DNA of 64,000 nt from the NCBI GenBank assembly GCA_956465555.1, contig OY101124.1, positions 1,612,001-1,676,000 of the forward strand. Direction: 5' to 3'. A program made the position numbers and the translations under genes. The notes below the pieces were generated by a model. It was not told the origin of the DNA. It did not search any database and was given only the letters and a program-made list of their open reading frames with translations. Source of the DNA: Nitzschia sp. pyKryTriq1 (taxonomy: Eukaryota > Bacillariophyta > Bacillariophyceae > Bacillariales > Bacillariaceae). Shown piece by piece: positions 35,916 to 46,894 of this stretch; position 1 is the first letter of the stretch; each line of letters begins with the position of its first letter.

Positions 35916-37540
35916 ATCCACAATCCCGAAGCAGGAAACGAGGAGGCTGCCATAGAGGACGGACTTGTTATCGTTTCAGGGTTGTCGACTGGTGGGCGAT
36001 GCTGCTGATGATGGTGCTGCTGGCCTAATATCATTGCTGATGATGATGACGAGCGGGACGAACGTCCTGGTGGTGACGCTGCTGATGCGGCGGCGGCGGC
36101 TAATGATGACGACGATAATTGTTGTTGTTGTTGTTGTTGCTGAGCCATCATCACTTCGGGAGGAAAGTGCATAATAGTATTGTCTCCACGACCAACCACC
36201 ACGGCGCTACCAGTACTACGAGTAGTACCATCACCTCCCCACCCTCCGCTCCCAAGTAGCATGGAATGGAAGATGGACGACCTCGCGGTGAGCTTTTCTG
36301 CTGCTGCTGCTGCTGCTGCGGTGACTTGTTGTCGCGCCGAATCATCATCATGATGATATTGACCTCCTCCTATCCCACCAACAAGGCCAAAAGTAGAAGA
36401 AGCAGAAGAAGATGCACGTACAGCAGCAAGACCCGCAACATCGTCGTCGCCATCGTCATGATTGCCACGCTTGTTGTTTTGATTCGTGATGGTGGTGGCG
36501 GCGGTCGCACCATGACGAGGATAATCATTGGGAATACTATTACCCATCGCCATGATCATGCCTTGCGAATCATGATCATGAAGTCCTCCACCACCACCAC
36601 CACCACCAGGAGCACCACTTTCTTGCTGGTGCTGGTATCGCCGGGCGTTTTCGAGTTGTTGCTGGATAGTACGAATAGAAGTAGTAGTAGTATTGGGATG
36701 ATGCCGGAGCGGGGTACTTGTTCTTGATTCAAGAAGTGTGTCTGTTGCGGGATTTGAAGCGGAAGCAACCAAGTGATCCCCCAATGATTGCTGCTGCTGC
36801 TGCGGCGGCGGCGGCTGCTGTTGAAAGAGATGTAGAGGCAAGGTCGGCAGTTGAGGCCCCATGCTACTAGTACTCGTATTCCCTTGCTGCCGCTGCATCT
36901 CAAAGTTCCCCGCCTGTTGTTGCTGTGGATGATGATATTGCTGCGGGTGCTGCAGTTCTTGTTGTGCTTGCCGAGACGCGGCTAGTGCAAGTCCCAGAAC
37001 GTCTTGTGCTTGGCGATCACTGCCCTTGGCGATCTTGTGAATATCCAGACATAGTTCACGTTGCCCCTTGATAAACATGGGATGGTAATAGGCCCCCTTG
37101 ACTGCCTCATGATGATGAGCGCGAGAGACGACTCGATCAAAACCATAAATGTAAAGTTGCCGTTGGAAACTCTTGTACGAATTTTGTTGAAAGTAGTAGG
37201 GCATAATCTTGGAAACAAACGCGTCGCGATTATGCACTTTGAAGGATCGTCCGCCCGGTAGCCACGAAACAATGTGCTCGTCCTTTTCCTTTTCCACGTC
37301 TTGCAATAACTGGTAAACCTTCCAAGGAAAAGGAAAACGCCGATTCTTTGACAGATCCACAATGTCTCCATACTTTTTCTCCTTATCTCCAGTAGTACCG
37401 ACGGCAGCAGTACTTGTTGTTTTGGTTGGATTAGTGGAGCCAGCAGCAGCAGCAGCAGCAGCCACAGCAGGAGACCGGGGACGAGGCGATGGCGGCGCTT
37501 CGGCCTCGTCGGAAGAATTGCGGTCGTCTACACTGGCCAT
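35264..37540 (-). CDS. Heat-shock-factor-type transcription factor, large
   Basis: 758 residues from ATG 37540 (MASVDDRNSSDEAE). The frame is open 66 codons further upstream, but that part is unlike protein. The HSF DNA-binding domain spans about residues 69-165: FPWKVYQLLQD, HIVSWLPGGRSFKVHN, KIMPYYFQQNSYKSFQRQLYIYGF (recognition helix) and GAYYHPMFIKGQREL. Instead of a classical leucine-zipper trimerisation region there is a short Ala/Gln-rich helix (LGLALAASRQAQQEL), then ~550 residues rich in Gln, His, Asn and Ser tracts encoded by trinucleotide runs. These could act as activation regions. No intron interrupts the domain, unlike the two smaller HSF genes in this window. Expanded HSF families are typical of diatoms; the targets of this one cannot be inferred. 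Confidence 0.88.
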
Positions 37541-38806
37541 TGCAAGCAAGAAGGTTGGAACTGGTGGGACAACAACAATAGAAGAGGAAGTACAAGAAGG
37601 AACCAATTCGTCCGCGCCCGAAGAAGTATAAAACAAAGGCAACAAACAATAATCAAGAAACAACAACAATTGTGTGCACTGCTCCTCTTCTTGTTGCCTC
37701 GATCGCGGCCAGTCGCCATCAAAGAGTTTTGTTCCCAACCTCGAACATCATCGTTCTCTCTTGTTCTCTTAATCTTCTCTTCTCACGCTTTGTTATTACT
37801 ACTTGTTGCTTCTCGAAAATAAAGCACGACGACACATCATCATCATATCGTTGGGCAATTGTCTTTCTTTTTTTCACTGTCTTGCCCAGCGAGCCAGCAT
37901 CATTCGTTGGAAGAAAGAGAACAAACTGCCTATCCCGCCCTGCTAGTAGTAGAGTGTGTGTTTCCACTACTATGTAGTAGTAGAAGCCTATCGCAGGTAC
38001 TGCAATACACATTTCTTCTCCATGTTCCACATTTTGTTCTGCAAAATCCCCCCCCGCCTCTTCATAATACAGTATTCCCTCAATTAGTGTACTAGTAGAT
38101 AGGAGTACTTTTACACAAATCCTTTTGCTTTTATCGTGGGCGAACGAAGTGAGATGACAATTGCCTATTCCCATTGTTACGACAAAACTAAAGTCTTCGG
38201 CGTTGCCCGGCTTTCAGTCTTGCTATCCATTATGCCATAATTATGCCCTTCGGAACTCCGAGAATACTGGTAGTTAGCCAGTTGATGATGTATGTAGAAT
38301 GTGCAGAATAATATCGTCCTATCCGGCCCGCGGCGTTCCGAGGTTTCGCAATACACAATGATGTCAGCTAGTCCGCGCGTACTCAGTTCTTTATGTAAGT
38401 TGTGTTTCTGAAAACATCGCCACGTTCTTCCGGCTTTTCACAACATGGTTCTTTGTTGATTTTTGATCGATCGATCGCGATCGATCGACGTCGTAGTACC
38501 CTGGTACTGTACCGGTAAGCATGTGAGTGAGAACAGTATGAACGTACTCATCGTACTCCATCATTAAAGCCCCCCCCGGATTGGAATTTATTGTTGTTCC
38601 GCAATAAAATCAATAATAATACATGCACACGAAGTTCAATCATTGGAAGAGAACCCAGACTACAAAAAACAGTAATGGCGGCAAGCAAAACTCCCAACGA
38701 CAATCAACATACCAGGTACTGTGCTTGTACTACTACGAGTACCGAGATGAGAGTTATGATGGGTACCTAAAGGTATGGGCTGCTACCCCCGCCCGTAACT
38801 TGCAGT

Positions 38807-38832
38807 TAAGGCTGGGTTCGATAGAGGGGTTA
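38807..38832 (-). repeat. Inverse copy of the 26-bp repeat at 35052-35077
   Basis: TAAGGCTGGGTTCGATAGAG plus six bases is the exact complement of the segment near 35.05 kb. Confidence 0.6.
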
Positions 38833-39062
38833 CTTCTAGCGCTATCGCTTGAATCAAAACAAAGCAATGTCTACTACTGTACTAGTGCTGTCGCGTGATT
38901 ATTCAGTCGGATGTGTCGAATTTACGTTCACGTTGAGTCGCCTGACTCAATGAACTGTCGACTGACTCGACAAAAAAGAGCGTTATGGTAAAAGGGGATA
39001 CCCCCAACTCTAGCCCCCCCAAGGCATTACCAACCAATTGCACTGCGCTATAACACCCATGT

Positions 39063-39128
39063 GGTTCGATCTCTAGAATTCAATGCTGGGTTTGATCTCT
39101 AGAATTCAATGCTTGGTTCAATCTCTTC
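39063..39128. repeat. 25-bp tandem repeat
   Basis: GGTTCGATCTCTAGAATTCA plus ATGCT is repeated with one change (GGTTTGATC...) and followed by a partial third copy (GGTTCAATCTCTTC). Confidence 0.75.
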
Positions 39129-39423
39129 ATGTTCTTGCGATGGAGCGTGCTGCTGCCGCTCGGAACCGTTGCCGCTGCTCCGGTACTGTACCAGTACCGG
39201 TACCGGTACCGGTAATAGTGTTTGTTGAAATCTCCGTAGTCTGTTCTTCGTCAGCTGACTGATGACTCGTGGGACTACTTCTTCAGTCCCGTGTCGTGTA
39301 GTATTGCTAGTAGTTCGTCTGATCTTCCGATGCACAAACCTCTCTCAAGTAAAGTAAAGTAAAGTAAACTTTCGTCTCAAACTCGAGATTATGACAATGT
39401 TATTCTATCTTTGATAACTCCAT

Positions 39424-39664
39424 TTGTTGGAATTGGATCTTTGCTCTCGCCGATCAGTCTTGGAACTGCCGGATCCAATTAATCATATGAAAATTGTCTT
39501 CGCTTTCATGATTTTACAACCTTTCTTCTTTGCTTCTTCCTTCGAGACCTTTTTCCAATTTCCTCGTTTAATGAAATTCATTATCTCTGCTGCGAGGGAT
39601 TGTTGGAATTGGATCTTTGCTCTCGCCGATCAGTCTTGGAACTGCCGGATCCAATTAATCATAT
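39424..39664. repeat. 65-bp direct repeats 176 bp apart, each with hairpin arms
   Basis: 39424-39488 and 39600-39664 are identical by eye. Each begins TTGTTGGAATTGGATCTTTG and ends GGATCCAATTAATCATAT. AATTGGATC near the start pairs with GATCCAATT near the end, so each copy can fold. Confidence 0.85.
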
Positions 39665-40255
39665 CTTCCCCGATGAAGATACTAATATTCGCTCCCAACT
39701 GTCTATATCTCTATCCCACTTTCTTTCCTGTTATGGTAGCCTTTCGCTCCGTTTAGGGAATTACAGTCGTTGGATTGTATTGTTCATTCTTCATGTATAG
39801 TAAACAATAGTTTCCGCTGGAACGTCGCTTCCAAGACTACCGTCCGATTGAATCGCAGACTCATCCGATTGGATCTCCATTTGGGACTGTTTCTGTACAT
39901 CGCGAATCCAATTCACGACAAGTGTTCGTCCGTGGTGGTTGCGTCCGTCCTTCTTCCGTCTTTCTACTACGATAGTCCTGGTAGTCCTGGTAGTCGCTCG
40001 CTCATGACACGTGGAGGATCACGGAGGTGAGCTCTCGCGTCCTTTCGCCGAACACACACGTACTATGCAGTATTACGCTGTAGTAGTTAGCAAAAATAGA
40101 TACAGTAATAATAATATGTGCGATATGTGCGATATGTGATGATATGATATGATGACAGAATATATGATGGAAAGAAGAAGAATCGAATCCTCCTTATTAT
40201 CCTCATCCTCCTCATCCTCCTCATCGTCAGCATTCGCAGCAGCAGCATTTGCAGC

Positions 40256-40579
40256 ATGATGATGAGGATGAAGATGCTGATGCTGAGGACGACTTTCCTA
40301 CTATTGTTGTTCTTTTCGGATATCCTTTGGATAACAATAATATGCAGATGCAGTGGTTTCTCTTCCCCATTCTCATCATCGTCAGCATCCTCATGCTCAT
40401 CCTCATTGTCAGCATCAAGTCGCTGCATCAGCGGCAACAGCATCCTACCAAATATTACCAATAATAATAATGGTAATAATGGTAATATCATTTCAATTCC
40501 ACGACCCTCTCATCCAATCTTCAAAGCGCGAAATCCAATGACCGGTCGTTGGATTCACTTGACACCAGCATCATCATTA

Positions 40580-40610
<31 letters not shown>

Positions 40611-42196
40611 GGAGTGGTGGTAATAGTGGCGGTAGGAGTGGTGGTGGTGTCTGGCAATCACTGTTGGAATCGGGTGGTTGGGTGGTACATCGGGGTCAAA
40701 TCGTTCCTGTCTTTTCTGACATTGACATTGACATTGATATGGACCAGCAACAGCAACAGCAGCAACAGCAGCCTCGCACTGGAAGGAGGCCGAGAATAAA
40801 AAACGCGGAAACGACGACGACGACGACTACTACTACTACTACTGCCGCCAACGACGACGACGACGACGACGACGACGACTGGGACATGTTGGAACCTACC
40901 TTGGAGCCCATTGTTCTTGGTGGCGACAACATCCACGATGAGAACAGCAACAGCAACAACACCAACAACAACAATATCATGATCGATTATCCTCTCCCTC
41001 GCCTAGACGACTTGCTCTTTCTCTACAAGCCGAGCGGTCTCTTGACGTTACCGGGCAAGACGGAACCAGATTCCTTGGCGACTCGAGTCAACAAGAAATA
41101 TGACTTCCACAAGAAGAACAACAAGAAGAAGAACAACAAGAATACTGATACTGCTGATAAGGATGATACTACTGATGACGATGAGGATACTAGTAGTTGG
41201 ATTCCTAGACCTTGTCATCGATTGGATCAAGATACGAGTGGGATCATTGTCATGGCCAAAACCAAAGAGGCCTATACGGCACTCTCGAGACAATTTGAGG
41301 AACGTCATGTTCAAAAACAATACGTCGCCTTGGTGCATGGAAAAGTCGACGTCGACGACGTCGACGTCAAGGAGATGAACAAGAAGAATACCAATACCAA
41401 TAATAATAATAATGGTGGTGGTGGTGGTGGTGGTATTGTTGATGATGATCATCATCATAATCACAATAACATCATTGACGCTCCGATTGGAAAACTCTGG
41501 AAGGAAGAACAAGGATATCATGTTTGGACGACCGATTCCTTGGCCGAAAAGAAACGAGAAGCCATTACGGAATATACCATCTCACGATACTACAATTACG
41601 AGTACTACTACAACTCCAACTCTACCAACTCCAACTCCAGCAACGAGTCGTCCAACTCCGACGAGTCCAACTCCTTTCCCAGCAACCATAAGAATAACAA
41701 TAAGAGCAACAACAACAATAAGAACCACAACCACAAAAGCACGAGGCACAAGAAGTATGATACGTCGTACACACGAATGATCCTTCGGCCGAAAACCGGA
41801 CGTGGTCATCAACTACGACTTCACATGGCAGAAATATTGGGACATCCCATTGTGGGAGATAAATTACACCATGCTGCTGCTACTTCTGCTGCTACTGCTC
41901 CTTCGCCACATCCTGATGATGATCCTGATAGTGATAATGATGATAGTATTCGTGCTGCATCATTAGTATTACTACCGGTACCCAACAACAACAACAACAA
42001 CAACAATTATCCGACCCCGGATATGTCTCCTCGTCTCTGTCTACATGCCGAATACCTCGAGATTTGGGTACTTGTATCATCGGTTGACGATGATGCTAAA
42101 AGCAGTAGCAGCAGCAGCAGCAGCAGCGGGAAGAGGAGGACGCAAGAACAACAAGTTGTTGCCAAAGCCAAATGTTGGTGCCTCCCACCTTTTTGA
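40256..42196 (+). CDS. RluA-family pseudouridine synthase, probably organellar
   Basis: 646 residues. It isomerises uridine to pseudouridine in RNA; bacterial RluA acts on 23S rRNA and tRNA position 32. The N-terminus (MMMRMKMLMLRTTFLLLLFFS) is hydrophobic and then Ser-rich, compatible with plastid or mitochondrial targeting. The catalytic domain begins at DDLLFLYKPSGLLTLPGK and contains CHRLDQDTSGIIVMAKT with catalytic Asp324. It continues with RQFEERHVQKQYVALVHG, ITEYTISRYY, LRPKTGRGHQLRLHMAEI, GHPIVGDK and PRLCLHAEYLEI. This order and wording match the RluA subgroup better than RluC/D; no S4 domain is present. Several loops are stretched by Asn, Asp, Ser and Lys tracts, which makes it about three times longer than bacterial RluA. 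Several ATGs are clustered at the start; the first is used. Confidence 0.85.
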
Positions 42197-43023
42197 ATCA
42201 AGGACAAACGTCAAGAAAAGAAAAGAAAAGAAAAGAGTCTCTTATTCTTACTACTAAGAATAATTAGTTAATGGAAATTGTGTGAGACAACTTGTACGGT
42301 AGTCCACGGGATAGTGGAGATTAGATACTAGATACAACTAGATACTACCTAGAGATGGTTTGCCAGTAGTACGAAGTAGTAGGAAATGATTATTAGTCTG
42401 TAGTACCGGTAGCGGACTTTCTATATCGCCAGAGTTCAGTAGTACCAGTACTGTACTTGTAGTAGGACGGGGCCCAAAGGAGGAGCCCAGCGGCGGTACT
42501 AGTTGTAGTACTAGTACCACGACCAGTTCTACTACTCTACTCTACTCTAGCTCGTAGAGTGGAGTGTATAGAGAGAGGGACGAGGGAGTTGTCTGTTTTC
42601 TTCTGCGCCTGCTGCAAGGGGCGTTCTACTGATAATACTGTACATGTAGGGAGTGGAACTGCTGCTCTCTTTACAACTATCTTGGAGAGAGGAGAGCTAG
42701 CACCGCACCATCATTTCTACCGAGCGCGTAAAATACTAGCTACTCGATAGCCGAACATAATAATATATACCAGAGCACCGAGTACTGTACTGTTTACCGG
42801 TAGGAAAGATGATGGTTCAAACACACAATAAACGTTTGCTCTATCTAGCATATTTAGCATATTAGCTAGCACATATTGCTGCTGCTGCTACATGACAATC
42901 CCTGTTGCCTGCCATCCATCCATCCATCCATCCATCCATCCATCCATCCATCCCATCATTCATCTTGTCAATACTTCCTGCCTCGTCCATCCATCCATCC
43001 AGTCATTTCATTTCTTTCTTCGT
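42197..43023. other. Convergent intergenic region
   Basis: 827 bases between two gene ends. It contains AGTACCAGTACTGTACT and ACCGGTA islands (42405-42460 and 42782-42802) and an (ATCC)n run at 42912-42951. No gene. Confidence 0.5.
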
Positions 43024-43911
43024 TTATTCCCGCACTTCAAATGGAAGTACGGCACACTGGTAGAGACCATCTTCCAAGAATTTCTTGTTGGTCACTCGAA
43101 GTTGCCATCCATTTCCAGGCGTTTCAAAGACTCCATGCCAAGGTTGACTTCCTCCACCGCATTGCAACAAAAAGTCTTGCTTCTTGTTGTTGGGACCCTG
43201 CAAAAGTTCAATTTTCATTTTGAACGACTTCATGCCCGTATCTCGGGCCCAACTCAAGAACTGAATGCTGTCCACCTTTTCGGGGATTTCCCAAGTCCGA
43301 ATCGCACCTCCGCCACCTTCGACCGATCCACCTTGAATCAAGGTCTTATCGGCCAATTCCCAAACCGCTTCGGTGTTCTTTTTGAGTTCCTTTTGACGTT
43401 CTTTGTTGGGAATGAGGACTCCGGCAAGAACCGGGAGCTCGTGTTCCTTGGACGTTTCAATCCTCAAGACTTGACCGACCGGCTTGAACTTGAGAGTGTA
43501 TCGGAAGGGAGTCTTTTGACCATCTTCAATGTCAATCTCGCAATTGTGCGTTTGACGCAAGGGCCCCAACCACAAACCGACCTTGCATTTCAAAGGCCGA
43601 CCGTTGGTCGTGAACAGTAGTTGGACTCGCTCTTGGCCGGGGGGAAGAGGATACGTCCGGACTGTCTTGCCGCCCATGATGTTTTCCAAGGGAATGTCCG
43701 TGGGAAAGAGGGCGGGATCAAAGGAAGTCTCGGGAAGGGTCGAGTACAGCTTTGTGTTGCTGATCTTACGAATACTTGTGGCGGCGGCGGCGGCGGCTGT
43801 CGACAAAGCATTCGTAGTTGACGACGACGATGACGACGACATCGGTTGAAAGGCCGACACGGCGGCGGCAGTGCCGAGCGCCAAGGAAAGGACGTGGCTG
43901 AGAATCTTCAT
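43024..43911 (-). CDS. Plastid-targeted protein with two related domains, function unknown
   Basis: 295 residues from ATG 43911. MKILSHVLSLALGTAAAVSAFQP is a classic diatom bipartite presequence: signal peptide, then the ASAFAP-type motif VSAFQP with Phe at the cleavage site. A Ser/Ala-rich transit part follows. The mature part reads as two homologous beta-rich halves. The first runs from RTYPLPPGQERVQLLF through LKCKVGLWLGPLRQTH to VLRIETSKEHELPVLAGVLIP. The second runs from RTWEIPEKVDSIQFLSW through FKMKIELLQGPNNKKQ and GNGWQLRVTNKKF to CAVLPFEV. This suggests a duplicated beta-sandwich. I do not recognise a named family. Presence in the chloroplast stroma or lumen is a prediction from the presequence only. 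Confidence 0.8.
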   Translation of the reverse strand: MKILSHVLSLALGTAAAVSAFQPMSSSSSSSTTNALSTAAAAAATSIRKISNTKLYSTLPETSFDPALFPTDIPLENIMGGKTVRTYPLPPGQERVQLLFTTNGRPLKCKVGLWLGPLRQTHNCEIDIEDGQKTPFRYTLKFKPVGQVLRIETSKEHELPVLAGVLIPNKERQKELKKNTEAVWELADKTLIQGGSVEGGGGAIRTWEIPEKVDSIQFLSWARDTGMKSFKMKIELLQGPNNKKQDFLLQCGGGSQPWHGVFETPGNGWQLRVTNKKFLEDGLYQCAVLPFEVRE

Positions 43912-44972
43912 TTTATTATTTGTGAACAAATAAAATATCACTATATGATATGATGATGATGCGCAGTGCTACGCGGTAGAGATCGATGTATGAAAGTACG
44001 AATACTGGTGTAACGCTTGCTGCTGCAAGAAACGATATTAATAGCAGGAGCAGAAGATGATAATGATGAGCGATGATGATGCTGGGTTATTGCTGGCTTT
44101 CGTTTGCTGCCGACCTTTTATTGACCTTGAAACCCTAGACTAGCTGGTGGTTGGCGATCGATCTGCTCGACGCGCAGTAGCCGATGCTGGCGATGAGAGT
44201 AGGAGGTGATGGGTGCGATATCGGAGGATCGCACCTCTCTATCTCGTCGCTCGCTCGATCGATCGATCGATTGCATGATGCTACCGGTACCGTACCATTT
44301 TTGCGGTCGGTGATGATGATGATGATGATGTGAAAGATACACACAAGTTCGTACGACAGACGAGTGCCAATCAATCAATCAATCATCGCAATCATCGCAC
44401 TCCTCCCCCCAAAGACGCGAAACCCAACGTACGTACGTACTTGATCATGCGAACGTAGCAAATGTACCGGTACCACACAGGCGGGCGATCGATATCGGAA
44501 TTCGGATGGCGAATGTTCTACCCCAATCAAAACGGCCCATCGACAACACATTCGAATGACGCACGCACATGTGATGCGACGTACCAGGTACAGACGGAAT
44601 CGCTGAACATATACCGGTACACACACACACAGACACACACACACACAGAGACAGACACACAGACAGACTACCGGTGCACGCTCCACACGTAGATGTATGT
44701 ACCTGTGCTGTACCAGTACTGAGTACTGCACGCACCTTGATTATTGCGTTTCGCAGTCTAACCTAACAATTTAGCTTGATAGATGCAAATAATACCGGTA
44801 GTAGCATGCAGAATGCATGCGGAAACAACCACGTTCAACTGTATTTAAGGATGAGGTGGTATGTAGTATTAGGGAGACAAAAAAGTGCCGACAGATGTGT
44901 CGGCATCACAGTTCCAGTATCATGCCACCACTCATAATTAAAAGAAGCAATTATTTAGGGGCGAATGATGTT
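43912..44972. other. Intergenic with palindrome island and (CA)n
   Basis: Upstream of the plastid gene. It contains GATCGATCGATCGATC (44257-44272), CTACCGGTACCGTACC (44281-44296), CGTACGTACGTAC (44428-44440) and a (CA)n tract near 44621-44650. No gene. Confidence 0.5.
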
Positions 44973-45537
44973 ATGGCCCCTTCAACCAAAAACAATGAGA
45001 CCACCTCCTCCTTGCTTCAACTCAAACTCGAACTAGTAAGTAACCTGCCTGAACACGCACGAGTGAGCGTACTCTAAATATAATAATAGCCTTCGGTGTG
45101 CTATGCTATGGCGCCTCTTCAACCAAAAGCAAGGAGACCACCTTAGCTTGCTTCAACTCAAACTCGAACTTTCGTGAATGTAGGAACACGCACGAGTGAG
45201 CGTATTCTAAATAAAATAATAGCCTTCGGGTTGCTTGATCTTGTAGCTGTTCCCGTGAATTCTTACCTTGTAGCGGGTACAAGTACTATGGGCAAGAGAA
45301 GTCGACAGGGCACTGCAGCGAAAGATGTTATGGCGCCTCTTCAACCAAAAGCAAGGAGACCACATTAGCTTGCTTCAACTCAAACTCGAACTTTCGTGAA
45401 TGTAGGAACACGCACGAGTGAGCGTATTCTAAATAAAATAATAGCCTTCGGGTTGCTTGATCTTGGCATGATACTACCGGTAGCTGTTCCCGTGAGTTCT
45501 TACCTTATAGCGGGTACAAGTACTATTGGCAAGAGAA
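44973..45537. repeat. Three-copy intergenic repeat
   Basis: Copies begin TATGGC(G/C)CCTTCAACCAAAA-like at 44973, 45107 and 45329. The second and third (about 220 and 209 bases) are nearly identical through GGTACAAGTACTATTGGCAAGAGAA; the third has a 16-base insertion (GCATGATACTACCGG) before TAGCTGTTCCCGTGA. The first is older and stops after about 130 bases. Identical short frames in copies two and three (MNVGTRTSERILNKIIAFG) are by-products. Source element unknown. Confidence 0.8.
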
Positions 45538-45883
45538 CTTTTATTAATGCAAAAAGTGCTATCATCCTCGCTGGATGACTCAAGCATGGAACTCAAGGAG
45601 AACCGGCGGAAGCATCTTAACGCACAACCCATAATAAGTAAGCATCATAATGCCCGCCCGGCCGGTTTCGCGTTCCTTGGGAATTATTGTACTTGTGATA
45701 CCATCATGGGAAGTCGTCGTCGTCGTCGTCGGACGGGGACAAAAAAAATACCTCGACGAACCGAACTCTATCTCGCTCATTAAAAATTCCAAAGCACACA
45801 TTACATTATTCCCATTGCATGGATCCTGGATCCTCAAGAGCACAATAATACACCCCAACAAAACAAATAAACTCCCCAGGAAC

Positions 45884-46894
45884 ATGACTATCTTCTCGAC
45901 CCTCGGCACCAACGATGTGCTTCTCGGCCGTGGCACAGGACCGAATGAGCAGATCGGTAACATCAAGTTCCGAGCTTTGGTGCGAGAAGCAATCGAAGCC
46001 ACTGGAAAGAGAGATCTGAACGGAAAGGAGAAAGCCAAACTATCAAGACAAGTCGTGGCGCGAGTCAAGGAAATTGGCGGGCGTTTCGTCCGAAAGATCA
46101 ATCAGTCGTCTCATCAAGAAGAAGAAGACGAAGACGACGGGCATCAGGGCATGATCACAACCCTCTCTCCGGTCTACTACGAGGAAGTGATCGATGCCTT
46201 GGCCCTCGATAAAACAAAGCAGAGCTTTAGGCACCAGCTGCGTGCCTTGATGTCCCAAGACCAAGCACGACCCATCGTCTCTCCCGGCGCTTCTCCTCGA
46301 TTGAGCAGTTGTTCTAGCAACAACAAAAGCGCCTATCTTGTCGCGCCGCCAGCAGACGGAATTCTCAACCTGCTCAACAAGAAATCACAACAACTGATGC
46401 TGCATCATTATGGTGATAGTTTGCGTTTCACGCCTAGTAACCCCAGCAGTCTACAGCAATCTCTTTTCACCGGTGGCGTCAGTGACGCAGCAATGGAGAA
46501 CGAGATCGCTGCTGTAGCCTGCTATTGCTTAGCCGAATCTCTTGCTCGCGAGCAATTCTTGTTATCCGCCCAGAGGAGCTGCACGACCGACAGGAGCCGA
46601 CTTGCTCCTGCTGCGAACAGGGCTGCTCTACTAGACCTGCTGATTCAGCACCCGCCAAGACCATCTTTCTCCCAAAGTGATTCGAGTTTCTCTACTACCG
46701 GAGGGCGCTCCGTTGTTGGAGCTGCTGGTCGCTTCCCACTGCAAGAACAACGATATCCTATCACTACTACTCCTATCAGTGATGACAACAAGAACAGCAC
46801 CATTGGGAGTGCCCTTCTGGTGGATGAGGGCCTTCGAAGCAATGTTCTTGATCGTACTATCCTCCCTCGACCGGGATACTTTCTTTACTACTAA
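45884..46894 (+). CDS. DUF6824-domain protein
   Basis: 336 residues from ATG 45884 (MTIFSTLGTNDVLLGRG). The frame extends further upstream without a domain. The DUF6824 domain covers about residues 9-125: NDVLLGRGTGPNEQIGN, KFRALVREAIEATG, KLSRQVVARVKEIGGRFVRK, a loop with an acidic insertion (EEEDEDDG), VYYEEVIDALALDKTKQSFRHQLRALM. The remainder is Ser-rich with several short helices and no known domain. It is much closer to the canonical domain start (NDVLLGRG) than the other DUF6824 gene of the window. A regulatory role is often assumed for this family, but biochemical data are lacking. Confidence 0.85.
   Translation: MTIFSTLGTNDVLLGRGTGPNEQIGNIKFRALVREAIEATGKRDLNGKEKAKLSRQVVARVKEIGGRFVRKINQSSHQEEEDEDDGHQGMITTLSPVYYEEVIDALALDKTKQSFRHQLRALMSQDQARPIVSPGASPRLSSCSSNNKSAYLVAPPADGILNLLNKKSQQLMLHHYGDSLRFTPSNPSSLQQSLFTGGVSDAAMENEIAAVACYCLAESLAREQFLLSAQRSCTTDRSRLAPAANRAALLDLLIQHPPRPSFSQSDSSFSTTGGRSVVGAAGRFPLQEQRYPITTTPISDDNKNSTIGSALLVDEGLRSNVLDRTILPRPGYFLYY

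Larger units (their letters stand above)
37541..40255. other. 2.7 kb intergenic region
   Basis: No gene is supported. It contains the promoter side of the HSF gene, ATCGATCG palindromes at 38461-38488, ACCGGT/GTAC islands at 38503-38517 and 39181-39215, a 25-bp tandem repeat, a 65-bp direct repeat and (AAGTA)n at 39349-39366. The right end carries GATATG repeats (40114-40153). Confidence 0.5.

Noticed and set aside
44973-45537. CRISPR-like array
   Set aside because: Three long repeats with unequal spacing in a eukaryotic genome; no short regular repeat-spacer structure here or in the 76-bp array.
45174-45578. Repeated small ORFs with identical peptides (MNVGTRTSERIL...)
   Set aside because: They lie inside duplicated intergenic repeats; identity reflects duplication of DNA, not protein constraint.
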